A stretch of 5,627 bases of DNA from Comamonadaceae bacterium (GTDB lineage Bacteria > Pseudomonadota > Gammaproteobacteria > Burkholderiales > Burkholderiaceae_C). Each line of letters opens with the position of its first letter. Within the stretch, counting starts at the first letter, position 1. Shown one piece after another: positions 1 to 5,543 of the stretch. The notes under the pieces are model-generated. The model did no database searches. It was not told the DNA's origin and was given only the letters and a program-made list of their open reading frames with translations. The DNA lies in NCBI GenBank assembly GCA_947374505.1, contig CANCCE010000181.1, positions 1 to 5,627 on the forward strand. Direction: 5' to 3'. The translations under genes and the position numbers were made by a program.

Positions 1-63
1 GAGCAGGCTTTCTACATGGTCGGCACGATTGACGAAGCCTTCGAAAAAGCCAAGAAAATCTAA
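1..63 (+). CDS. atpD: F1Fo-ATP synthase beta subunit, C-terminal end (partial)
   Basis: This is the last 20 codons and TAA stop of a gene that begins before the window. The translation ends in EQAFYMVGTIDEAFEKAKKI, which matches the typical C-terminus of the catalytic beta subunit of F1-ATPase (the FYMVG.I.EA..KA pattern). The beta subunit carries the catalytic nucleotide sites that make ATP from ADP and phosphate on the cytoplasmic face of the inner membrane. The identification is supported by the gene immediately downstream, atpC, which follows atpD in most bacterial atp operons. The intergenic gap is 12 bases, so the two are surely co-transcribed. Confidence 0.95.
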   Translation, partial: EQAFYMVGTIDEAFEKAKKI

Positions 64-75
64 CGGACGGTTGTC

Positions 76-492
76 ATGAATACCATCCAAGTCGATGTTG
101 TCAGCGCCGAAGAGTTGATCTTTTCGGGCGAGGCACGTTTTGTGGCTCTGCCCGGCGAGGCCGGCGAGCTGGGGATTTTCCCCCGTCACACACCGCTGAT
201 CACGCGCATCCGTCCAGGTGCTGTCCGCATCGAAAAGGCGGATGGCACTGAAGAATTTGTGTTCGTTGCCGGCGGTATCCTAGAAGTCCAGCCCAACTGC
301 ATCACTGTTCTCAGCGATACAGCTATTCGTGGCAAGGACCTCGACGAGGCCAAGGCCACGGAAGCGAAAAAAGCGGCTGAAGAGGCCCTGAAAAATGCCA
401 AGAGCGATATCGATCTGGCGCGTGCCCAATCCGAGCTGACCATCATGGTTGCTCAGATAGCAGCGTTGCGTCGATACCGCCAAGCGCGTTAA
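76..492 (+). CDS. atpC: F1Fo-ATP synthase epsilon subunit
   Basis: The gene encodes 138 residues, the normal length for the bacterial epsilon subunit. This is part of the F1 central stalk; it couples rotation to catalysis and inhibits ATP hydrolysis. Residues 1-85 form the N-terminal beta-sandwich domain, including the family signature around residues 30-43 (GELGIFPRHTPLIT) and the segment near 61-70 (FVFVAGGILE). Residues 88-138 are the C-terminal helical hairpin, rich in Ala, Lys and Glu, with a basic end (LRRYRQAR). The ATG is preceded by a modest purine stretch (ACGGACGG, about 63-70), and translation is probably coupled to atpD 12 bases upstream. It is the last gene of the atp operon here, with a strong terminator 24 bases after its stop. 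Nothing appears damaged. Confidence 0.97.
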   Translation: MNTIQVDVVSAEELIFSGEARFVALPGEAGELGIFPRHTPLITRIRPGAVRIEKADGTEEFVFVAGGILEVQPNCITVLSDTAIRGKDLDEAKATEAKKAAEEALKNAKSDIDLARAQSELTIMVAQIAALRRYRQAR

Positions 493-515
493 GTCATCAG
501 CAGAATAAAGCTTTC

Positions 516-546
516 AAAAACCGACCTCGTTAGGTCGGTTTTTTTT
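516..546. terminator. Intrinsic terminator closing the atp operon, probably bidirectional
   Basis: A 7-bp GC-rich stem (CCGACCT at 521-527 with AGGTCGG at 532-538, loop CGTT) is followed by a run of eight T (539-546). The upstream A run (516-520) extends the stem and gives the minus strand a five-base T run. It lies between the convergent atpC stop (492) and the minus-strand TPM gene stop (560), so it most strongly terminates atpC transcription and may also stop the minus-strand unit. Confidence 0.9.
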
Positions 547-559
547 ACGCCTGAAAGAT

Positions 560-1108
560 TCAAATGAGGACAGGCGCATCCGGCAGTTCATTGGGATGAC
601 TCCTGTCGTGGGTTAAGCCATCATCGGGTGGACGCGGGAAAAGCCGCAGAAGTTCAGATGATACAAAGTCAATCGCGCGCGTCAGACCGTCTTGATAAGA
701 ACGTGTCTTGAAATCCTCACCCATCTGTGACACAAGATCCTTCCACTGTGCCGGGCTGATGTGCAAAGCCATGCCGCGGTCGGCAATGACCTCAATCGCG
801 TGTTCGGCCAACAGCACGTAAATCAGCACACCATTGTTGTGAGCAGTGTCCCAAACCCCGAGCTTGCCAAACATCATCAACGCACGTTCGCGGATGACCT
901 CGGTCAGGCTACGCTCACGCCCGACTCGCCTCAGATAACTCATTGGCAGGGAGGCTTCAATGCAGATGCGAATTTGACCACTGTGGCGTTGCTCACTGGA
1001 TGCCACACGTTCGGTAAGAGTCCTAAGAACAGGAGTTGTGACCAAGCGGGCAACGTCGTCAGCGTCAAGCCACAGGTGCTTTAAAAAAGTAGTGAGTTGA
1101 GCTGCCAT
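560..1108 (-). CDS. TPM-domain (TLP18.3/Psb32/MOLO-1-like) protein without signal peptide
   Basis: The gene encodes 182 residues from the ATG at 1108. I chose this start because a TGAGG ribosome binding site (1117-1121) lies 8 bases upstream and overlaps the TGA stop of the preceding TPM gene; the longer open frame to 1300 would run through that gene's glycine-rich tail. The core, about residues 39-150, fits the TPM fold: HSGQIRICIEA near 42-52, a WDT..NNGVLIYVLL segment near 86-100, EVIADRGM at 106-113, Trp122 and GLTRAID at 141-147. No signal peptide or membrane helix is visible, unlike the partner encoded just upstream, so I infer a cytosolic or peripheral protein. TPM domains are found in bacterial envelope proteins and in plant Psb32/TLP18.3, where phosphatase activity and a role in photosystem II repair have been reported. 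No function for this bacterial branch can be read from sequence. The C-terminus (residues 157-182) is proline-rich and probably disordered. It is the last gene of the lemA unit. Confidence 0.88.
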   Translation of the reverse strand: MAAQLTTFLKHLWLDADDVARLVTTPVLRTLTERVASSEQRHSGQIRICIEASLPMSYLRRVGRERSLTEVIRERALMMFGKLGVWDTAHNNGVLIYVLLAEHAIEVIADRGMALHISPAQWKDLVSQMGEDFKTRSYQDGLTRAIDFVSSELLRLFPRPPDDGLTHDRSHPNELPDAPVLI

Positions 1109-1118
1109 TGACTGCGCC

Positions 1119-2018
1119 TCACCACTTTCCGGAGGCGCCGCCGCCGCCAAAATTACCGCCACCACCACTGCCAAATCCGCCGCCACCGAAGCCGCCTGAA
1201 CCACCGACCCCCCCTGATCCTCGGCCACCGCCAAACCCTCCCATCCCCGAGCCCCATCCAGCACTGCGACCACCGGAGGCCAGCACACTGGCCAGTGCAA
1301 AGACCATCCCAGCCATCGCTGCCAGTACGCCCAGCACGAGGCTGGCCGTTAAAAGCCAAGCCAGTACACCTATGCCAGCACCAGTCACCAAAGAGCCAAG
1401 CTTGCGGCCCATGACGGAGCCAAGAACACGAGCGGCAAACGGCACTGCAACAAACAGCAGTACAGCCAAGTCGAGCCACTGAAAGCCGGGTTGACGGGAA
1501 CCACCAATAGCGGCTGCGGAGGGTTCGGGTAATTTCTCGCCTGAAATCATAGCGGTGATCTGGTCAACGCCGGCGTTCAGACCACCCGCAAAATCGCCAT
1601 CGCGAAATCGCGGTGTGATGGCACGATCAATCAGCTGCCGTGCTGCCAGATCTGGAATCGCACCTTCCAATGTTTTTGCCGTGGCAATCCGCACAGTCCG
1701 ATCGTTTTTGGCCACCACCAACAGCAAACCGTCACCAATGTCTTTGCGCCCGATCTTCCACAAGTCACCCACACGCTGTGTGTATGCAACGATGTCTTCC
1801 GGTTGGGTCGTCGGAATCATCAGCACCACAATTTGCGAACCCTTGGACTTTTCAAAATCCGAGAGTTTGCTGTCGAGTGCTTGGCGCTGAGCAGCGTTGA
1901 GCGTGCCAGTGGCGTCGATCACGCGCGCGCTCAAAGCCGGTATCGGCTGCAATCCACTTTGCGCTAAGGCCAAGCAGGGCGCAAGCAAAACACACAGGCT
2001 GAGCAGTAATGAACGCAC
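1119..2018 (-). CDS. Exported TPM-domain membrane protein with glycine-rich C-terminal tail (YgcG-like)
   Basis: The gene encodes 299 residues from a GTG at 2018. Residues 1-20 look like a signal peptide ending in ALAQ. Residues 27-160 are a TPM domain with the usual landmarks: VIDATGTL near 33-40, LWKIGRK at 86-92, DGLLLVVAKNDRTVRIAT at 96-113, LEGAIPD at 117-123 and FRDGDF at 138-143. Two or three hydrophobic segments follow (about 182-200 and 208-247), then a tail from about residue 249 with close to 60 percent glycine, ending in GGGGASGKW, an ending typical of this family. By inference the TPM domain lies in the periplasm and the protein is anchored in the inner membrane. The start is uncertain. 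The GTG follows the lemA TAA by one base, suggesting coupling, whereas an in-frame TTG at 2033 would add five residues (n-region MKRNK) and overlap lemA by 14 bases. Neither has a strong Shine-Dalgarno, and I prefer GTG. The exact biochemical function is unknown. Confidence 0.9.
   Translation of the reverse strand: MRSLLLSLCVLLAPCLALAQSGLQPIPALSARVIDATGTLNAAQRQALDSKLSDFEKSKGSQIVVLMIPTTQPEDIVAYTQRVGDLWKIGRKDIGDGLLLVVAKNDRTVRIATAKTLEGAIPDLAARQLIDRAITPRFRDGDFAGGLNAGVDQITAMISGEKLPEPSAAAIGGSRQPGFQWLDLAVLLFVAVPFAARVLGSVMGRKLGSLVTGAGIGVLAWLLTASLVLGVLAAMAGMVFALASVLASGGRSAGWGSGMGGFGGGRGSGGVGGSGGFGGGGFGSGGGGNFGGGGASGKW
1122..1268 (-). repeat. Low-complexity region encoding the glycine-rich tail
   Basis: The last 49 codons of the exported TPM protein contain 29 glycines, with Phe, Ser and a terminal Trp between them. 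At the DNA level this reads on the plus strand as repeated CCGCC/CCACC units. It is coding low complexity, not an independent repeat element. The same property opens a long proline-rich frame on the plus strand, which is an artefact. Confidence 0.85.
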
Positions 2019-2019
2019 C

Positions 2020-2619
2020 TTATTTCTTTTCAAAATTAACGGCGGGTGGTTGAGAAATTTGCGCTTCGTTCTCTACCGCCAAGTTAGGCTTCACTTTGTA
2101 ACTGAACACCATGGCGGTCAGGTTGTTCGGGAAGCTGCGCGCCAGCACGTTGTATTGCTGAACGGACTGGATGTAGCGGTTGCGCGCTACCGCAATTCGG
2201 TTTTCGGTACCTTCAAGCTGAACCCGCAAATCCTGAAAGCCCTGATTTGATTTCAAGTTGGGATAGTTTTCACTCACCACCAAGAGTCGGGACAATGCTG
2301 AGCTCAAACCCGACTGTGCTTGTTGGAATTTTTGAAAGGCGGCCGGGTCATTCAGGGTTTCAGGCGTGACTTTCATCGACGTAGCGCTGGCCCGAGCTTC
2401 GATCACGCGCGTTAACGTCTCCTGCTCAAAAGCGGCTTCTCCTTTAACGGTCGCAACAATATTCGGCACCAAATCGGCACGGCGCTGGTATTGGTTGAGT
2501 ACTTCAGACCAAGCTGATTTAGTTTGCTCATCCAGTCGCTGAAACTCGTTGTAGCCACACCCGGAAAGCGACACGGCTATCCATGTAGCCAGTAAAAACT
2601 TGAGAAATCGGGAGGTCAT
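2020..2619 (-). CDS. lemA: LemA family lipoprotein
   Basis: The gene encodes 199 residues from the ATG at 2619. I chose this start because an AAAGG ribosome binding site (2628-2632) lies 8 bases upstream and because it gives a clean lipoprotein signal: basic MTSRFLKF, a hydrophobic core, and the lipobox LSGC with Cys21 as the lipidation site. The residue after the Cys is Gly, not Asp, so by the Lol rule outer-membrane sorting is possible. The mature part is alpha-helical and carries LemA hallmarks: WSEVLNQYQRRADLVPNIV at 37-55, SENYPNLKSNQGFQDL at 116-131, the EGTENRIAVARNRY helix at 137-149, and FPNNLTAMVF at 163-172. LemA proteins are widespread; the name comes from a Listeria antigen. They often neighbour TPM-domain or HtpX-type protease genes, which suggests an envelope-related role, but the molecular function is unsettled. 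This is the first gene of a three-gene minus-strand unit. Confidence 0.93.
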   Translation of the reverse strand: MTSRFLKFLLATWIAVSLSGCGYNEFQRLDEQTKSAWSEVLNQYQRRADLVPNIVATVKGEAAFEQETLTRVIEARASATSMKVTPETLNDPAAFQKFQQAQSGLSSALSRLLVVSENYPNLKSNQGFQDLRVQLEGTENRIAVARNRYIQSVQQYNVLARSFPNNLTAMVFSYKVKPNLAVENEAQISQPPAVNFEKK

Positions 2620-2674
2620 GAAGAGGGCCTTTGGAACAACAAAACAGTGACAGACGCAAGCCGATGCGCAAACA

Positions 2675-2703
2675 AATATCAAGTCAGCACACTAACACGC
2701 CAA
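2675..2703 (-). promoter_or_regulatory. Putative sigma70-type promoter for the lemA-TPM-TPM unit
   Basis: Read on the minus strand, TTGGCG (2703-2698) and GATATT (2680-2675) are separated by 17 bases, each matching four of six consensus positions. Transcription would start near 2668, giving a leader of about 50 bases before the lemA ATG. The -35 lies inside a small palindrome, ACACG-CCAA-CGTGT (2695-2708), and coincides with one copy of a repeated octamer. Promoter prediction by eye is weak evidence. Confidence 0.4.
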
Positions 2704-2708
2704 CGTGT
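2695..2708. repeat. Small palindrome over the putative lemA -35 box
   Basis: The sequence is a 5-bp perfect inverted repeat (ACACG/CGTGT) with a 4-base centre (CCAA). It contains the octamer CACGCCAA (2696-2703) that recurs at 2827-2834 and, inverted, at 2788-2795. Its position over the -35 would suit an operator, but the arms are short. Confidence 0.4.
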
Positions 2709-2786
2709 ACCCGGAGTGGGTCAGGATTCCCGTCGTGATGTCAGTCAGGTGGTGGGTATTCTTACGGCAGAGCTAGAAAGAGGACA

Positions 2787-2835
2787 TTTGGCGTGGCTTA
2801 ATATCCTATGTGCAGCGCTACTCACTCACGCCAAA
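2787..2835. repeat. 9-bp inverted repeat in the leader of the NTF2-like gene
   Basis: TTTGGCGTG (2787-2795) and CACGCCAAA (2827-2835) are perfect inverted copies separated by 31 bases. The right arm overlaps the only candidate ribosome binding site (AAAGAA, 2833-2838) of the gene starting at 2847. This is either a pair of operator half-sites or the stem of an RNA hairpin that could hide the binding site. Both are inference. Confidence 0.5.
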
Positions 2836-2846
2836 GAACGCCATCC

Positions 2847-3290
2847 ATGCGAAAAGCCAAACCAACATTGACTCATAACGGTCATGCAGACGAGACAGAG
2901 GCCGCCTTTTATGAGGCCATGCAACTCGGCGACATCGACAAACTCATGGCCTGTTGGGCCGATGAGGACGACATTGTTTGCGTGCATCCGGGCGGCCCTC
3001 GACTGGTCGGTGCGCTGGCCATCCGCAGTGGGTTTGATGCGATGTTTTCCCACGGTACCATTCGCGCGCACATTGAACATGTCCGACGCGTTCAAACCCT
3101 CAGCGTCAGCATCCATAGCGTGCTGGAACGGGTGGAAGTCTTGACCGCCAACGGGCCGGCGCAAGCCTATGTTATCGCCACCAACGTCTACCTCAAGACA
3201 GCCCAAGGCTGGCGTTTGGTTGCGCATCACGCCAGCCCGGGAACCGCGCAAGAAGTAACGCAAAGTGACAGCCCGACAGTCTTGCATTGA
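2847..3290 (+). CDS. NTF2/SnoaL-like (DUF4440-type) small protein
   Basis: The gene encodes 147 residues from the ATG at 2847, preceded by a weak AAAGAA site 8 bases upstream. An in-frame ATG at 2808 would add 13 residues but has no binding site and lacks family-like sequence. The fold landmarks fit the NTF2-like superfamily: a helical start (AAFYEAMQLGDIDKLMACW, 19-37), then DDIVCVHPGGPRLVG (41-55), where the pocket-lining strand begins, a beta-rich middle (85-118), and the closing GWRLVAHHASPG (121-132). This superfamily includes cone-shaped enzymes such as SnoaL-like cyclases and many non-enzymatic ligand-binding proteins. The substrate cannot be predicted. No signal peptide is seen, so the protein should be cytoplasmic. 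The stop lies 3 bases before the hydrolase ATG, which suggests translational coupling in one operon. Confidence 0.88.
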   Translation: MRKAKPTLTHNGHADETEAAFYEAMQLGDIDKLMACWADEDDIVCVHPGGPRLVGALAIRSGFDAMFSHGTIRAHIEHVRRVQTLSVSIHSVLERVEVLTANGPAQAYVIATNVYLKTAQGWRLVAHHASPGTAQEVTQSDSPTVLH

Positions 3291-3293
3291 CGT

Positions 3294-4316
3294 ATGAATT
3301 ACCGCGCACCTTGGTGGTTGCCCGGCGGTAACCTGCAGACCATTTGGGCCGCTTTGCGCGGAGTGCGTTACCTAGACGACAAGCCACTATTTAGACGCGA
3401 GCGTTGGACAACGCCGGATCAAGACTTTGTAGACGTCGATTGGCTGATCAACGATTTCAATGGGGAGGTTAAAACGCAGCCGCTGCTGGTGGTCTTTCAT
3501 GGCCTCGAAGGTTCGTCGTCAAGCCACTATGCCGAATCCTTTGCGGATGTCGCGCGAAGCCTCGGTTGGGCCTGTGCTGTACCCCACTTTCGCGGTTGTT
3601 CGGGCGAGTTAAATTGGGCGCCGCGCGCTTATCACTCCGGTGACTTTGCTGAGATCGACTGGATGCTGCGCCGCTTCAAAGCGGTGCACGCGGGGCCGCT
3701 GTTGGCCGTTGGCATTTCGCTCGGTGGCAACGCCCTCATGCGTTGGGCGGGCGAGCTTGAGGGTAAGGCTGCCAATGTCGTGAGCGCCATCACCTCGGTT
3801 TGCTCGCCACTAGATCTGACGGCCAGTGGCAAGGCCATTGGCGAAGGGTTCAACCGACAGACCTACACACGCATGTTTCTCGGCACGATGCTGCCTAAGG
3901 CCTTGCAAAAATGGACGCAGCACCCGAATCTTTTCAACAGGGAAGCATTGCTGGCTGCCCGAGACCTCTACGCTTTTGACAACATCTTCACCGCACCGCT
4001 CCATGGCTTCAAAGACACTGATGATTACTGGCGTCGTGCTTCTGCTAAACCGCACATGCAAAACATTGCCGTTCCCGCTTTGGCGCTCAACGCCCGCAAC
4101 GATCCATTTGTACCTGTCGCGAGTCTGCCAAGTACCCGCGACGTCAGCTCGAGCGTGACGCTGTGGCAACCGGGGCAGGGCGGCCACGTGGGCTTTCCAA
4201 CAGATGCCGCTGCGGGTTGGCCGCACGCAGATGTGCGTGCCATGCCGATGGCGGTCTGTGAGTTTCTCGCGCAGCATTTACCATCCAGCCCAAGGAGTTT
4301 AGAGATTCATGGATGA
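3294..4316 (+). CDS. YheT-family alpha/beta hydrolase (putative esterase)
   Basis: The gene encodes 340 residues, similar in length to E. coli YheT. The N-terminus PWWLPGGNLQTIW (6-18) is the family's usual opening. VVFHGLEGSSSSHY (66-79) holds the HG oxyanion-hole region, GISLGG (140-145) is the nucleophile elbow with Ser142, NARNDPFVP (266-274) supplies the acid Asp270, and GGHVGF (296-301) supplies the base His298. The Ser-Asp-His triad is therefore complete and the enzyme should be an active serine hydrolase. The natural substrate of YheT-type proteins is not established; ester hydrolysis is inferred from the family. No export signal is seen. The ATG has no clear Shine-Dalgarno and sits 3 bases after the NTF2-like gene's stop, so translation probably depends on reinitiation. 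Its end overlaps the next gene by 8 bases. Confidence 0.93.
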   Translation: MNYRAPWWLPGGNLQTIWAALRGVRYLDDKPLFRRERWTTPDQDFVDVDWLINDFNGEVKTQPLLVVFHGLEGSSSSHYAESFADVARSLGWACAVPHFRGCSGELNWAPRAYHSGDFAEIDWMLRRFKAVHAGPLLAVGISLGGNALMRWAGELEGKAANVVSAITSVCSPLDLTASGKAIGEGFNRQTYTRMFLGTMLPKALQKWTQHPNLFNREALLAARDLYAFDNIFTAPLHGFKDTDDYWRRASAKPHMQNIAVPALALNARNDPFVPVASLPSTRDVSSSVTLWQPGQGGHVGFPTDAAAGWPHADVRAMPMAVCEFLAQHLPSSPRSLEIHG

Positions 4317-4854
4317 CATCGTCAAAGCCGCTATCGCCAAATGGCCAAACGTGCCCAACTGCTTTGGCTGGCTGGGATTAGATGCGCGCGGCAACTGGTA
4401 CATGCGCGATGACCGGGCTCAGGCGTCTGGGCCATTTGCCGGCGGCAGTGCACAGAGTAAAGGCTCGCTGCTCCAGCATGAGAAGTTGATTGACTTCATC
4501 CAGCGCAACTACGAGTCTGACGCTGATGGGCGGTGGTTTTTTCAAAATGGACCGCAGCGTGTCTATGTGGAGCTTGAAGCCACACCGTTGGTTTGCCGAG
4601 TCTCACCCGATTTTTCGGTGTGTTCTCACACGGGTGAATTGGCCCGGGTGCAGCGCTGCATGGTTGATCAATATGGACGACTTTATCTAGAGACGGGTAT
4701 TGGCTTTGGCTTGGTTCACACGCAAGACATGACCCATGCGGCTGATGCGGTAGCGTGCGGTCTGTGGGTACCGGAGGATGTGATGTCAGGCGATTTGCCA
4801 AAGCGATTTGGCTATGTCCGCAGCCCGGCCTTGCTGCATGCGCAGGGCCTGTGA
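4309..4854 (+). CDS. Conserved protein of unknown function (DUF2944/DUF2946-type, tentative)
   Basis: The gene encodes 181 residues. The ATG at 4309 overlaps the hydrolase stop by 8 bases and is preceded by a good AAGGAG site (4292-4297), with a slightly long 11-base spacer. The protein has no signal peptide or membrane helix. Visible features are a Trp- and Gly-rich start (KWPNVPNCFGWLGLDARGNW, 11-30), followed directly by YMRDD, a central GRWFFQNGPQRVYVELE (74-90), five cysteines (18, 96, 105, 117, 150) and many aromatic residues, suggesting a compact beta-rich cytoplasmic domain. I recall very similar hypothetical proteins from Burkholderiales filed under a DUF family of about this number, but the assignment is from memory. 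The cysteines form no obvious metal or Fe-S motif. Its place as the last gene behind NTF2-like and hydrolase genes suggests shared expression, not a known function. Confidence 0.88.
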   Translation: MDDIVKAAIAKWPNVPNCFGWLGLDARGNWYMRDDRAQASGPFAGGSAQSKGSLLQHEKLIDFIQRNYESDADGRWFFQNGPQRVYVELEATPLVCRVSPDFSVCSHTGELARVQRCMVDQYGRLYLETGIGFGLVHTQDMTHAADAVACGLWVPEDVMSGDLPKRFGYVRSPALLHAQGL

Positions 4855-4882
4855 GTCGGTTGATCTTGCGAATCAGGCGGAC

Positions 4883-4915
4883 ATAAAAAAGCCGGTCACA
4901 GACCGGCTTTTTTAT
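4883..4915. terminator. Perfect bidirectional intrinsic terminator between convergent genes
   Basis: A 15-bp perfect inverted repeat (4883-4897 with 4901-4915, loop ACA) has a GCCGGTC/GACCGGC core flanked by A6 on the left and T6 on the right. It works equally on both strands, ending the plus-strand unit (stop at 4854) and the minus-strand cytochrome gene (stop at 4929). Confidence 0.93.
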
Positions 4916-4928
4916 CGGAGAATCAAGC

Positions 4929-5468
4929 TTACTTGGCAGCGGCCATGGGCTCAGCGGCTGCAGGCGCTGCTGGTTCGACAAACTTGCCACCAGCAGCGGC
5001 CGTCATGTGAACCACTGCACGACCGATTTCGATGTCGCTGAAGTCCCCGCCACCTTGCGGGCCCATGGCATTCTTGCCTTTGAGTGCGGAGTTCCAAAGG
5101 GCTTCAAAACCTGTCTTGATGCGCGGTGCCCAAGCAGCCACGTCACCAAACTTGGGAGAGCCCGCAGCGCCAATGGCGTGGCAGGCGGCGCACTGGGCTG
5201 CATAAACTTCTGCGCCTGCTTTCAGTGGGCGATTGGCATCACGGATTTCGACGCTGCCAATTTTCTGGATCCGCTGCGCGACAGACTTTTCCATGTTGCC
5301 GGCACCCATTGCGGGCTTGTTGGCCGAAGTCACGTAGTAAACCAACGCAATGATGGCGAAGATAGGAATCACAAAAGAGAAAAATGCCATCAGCAAAAAT
5401 TGCTTAGGTGTTTTGACCGGACCGGTGTGCTCTTCTTCGTGAGCCGTGTTGTTGTCGTGTGCGCTCAT
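4929..5468 (-). CDS. Membrane-anchored c-type cytochrome (cytochrome c5 family)
   Basis: The gene encodes 179 residues. A GAGGA site (5473-5477) lies 4 bases before the ATG. Residues 1-20 are a hydrophilic cytoplasmic end rich in His and Glu, and 24-47 are a single transmembrane helix (uncleaved anchor). A linker leads to a class I cytochrome c domain at about 82-158. The heme is bound by CAACH at 93-97, with His97 as the proximal axial ligand. Met135 in KNAMGPQGG is the likely distal ligand, and this MGPQGG-type motif is usual in c5-like proteins. The domain should face the periplasm and shuttle electrons in the respiratory chain; the donor and acceptor are not evident. The C-terminal tail (163-179) is Ala/Pro-rich and probably flexible. 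The gene stands alone, with its own promoter and a shared convergent terminator. Confidence 0.94.
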   Translation of the reverse strand: MSAHDNNTAHEEEHTGPVKTPKQFLLMAFFSFVIPIFAIIALVYYVTSANKPAMGAGNMEKSVAQRIQKIGSVEIRDANRPLKAGAEVYAAQCAACHAIGAAGSPKFGDVAAWAPRIKTGFEALWNSALKGKNAMGPQGGGDFSDIEIGRAVVHMTAAAGGKFVEPAAPAAAEPMAAAK

Positions 5469-5534
5469 GGCGTCCTCAAAAAAAACGGAATTTCGGGGGG
5501 CAACCAGGGTAAAGCCCGGCAGCCCGTGATTATA
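5469..5534 (-). promoter_or_regulatory. Promoter -10 and leader of the cytochrome c gene
   Basis: Read on the minus strand, a perfect TATAAT (5534-5529) lies 60 bases upstream of the ATG; the predicted start of transcription is near 5522. No good -35 is seen at the right distance (GCAAAT at spacer 17), so an activator or other upstream contacts may help. The leader contains a run of six C (5500-5495) and a run of eight T (5485-5478) just before the GAGGA ribosome binding site. Confidence 0.55.
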
Positions 5535-5543
5535 GCCGGCAGC
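5516..5543. repeat. Direct repeat CCGGCAGC flanking the cytochrome -10 box
   Basis: CCGGCAGC occurs at 5516-5523 and 5536-5543, exactly 20 bases apart, one copy on each side of the -10 box (5529-5534). The spacing is about two helical turns, compatible with two same-face protein contacts. It may also be chance in GC-rich DNA. Confidence 0.4.

Noticed and set aside
1109..1300. N-terminal extension of the downstream TPM gene to an ATG at 1300
   Set aside because: The extra 64 residues lie entirely inside the upstream TPM gene in another frame and are low-complexity. The ATG at 1108 has a proper ribosome binding site and gives the expected domain start.
1108..1482. Plus-strand open frame encoding a proline-rich 124-residue protein
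   Set aside because: It is the antisense of the glycine-rich tail and membrane segments of the TPM protein: GGN codons read backwards as CCN proline codons. There is no Shine-Dalgarno and no family resemblance.
2620..2682. Longer lemA start at 2682
   Set aside because: The additional 21 residues would place a non-signal-like, cysteine-rich stretch before the lipoprotein signal. The start at 2619 has an AAAGG site and a clean lipobox.
2757..2807. Plus-strand -10-like boxes (TATTCT at 2757, TAATAT at 2799, TATCCT at 2802) for the NTF2-like unit
   Set aside because: None has a reasonable -35 at 16-18 bases, so I do not call a promoter, although one must exist in or near this region.
2808..2846. 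Earlier ATG for the NTF2-like protein
   Set aside because: There is no ribosome binding site upstream of 2808 and the added 13 residues show no family similarity. The ATG at 2847 has a purine-rich site at normal spacing.
4496..4990. Minus-strand 164-residue open frame across the convergent terminator
   Set aside because: It runs through a perfect bidirectional terminator and lies antisense to the well-supported DUF gene, with no family-like sequence.
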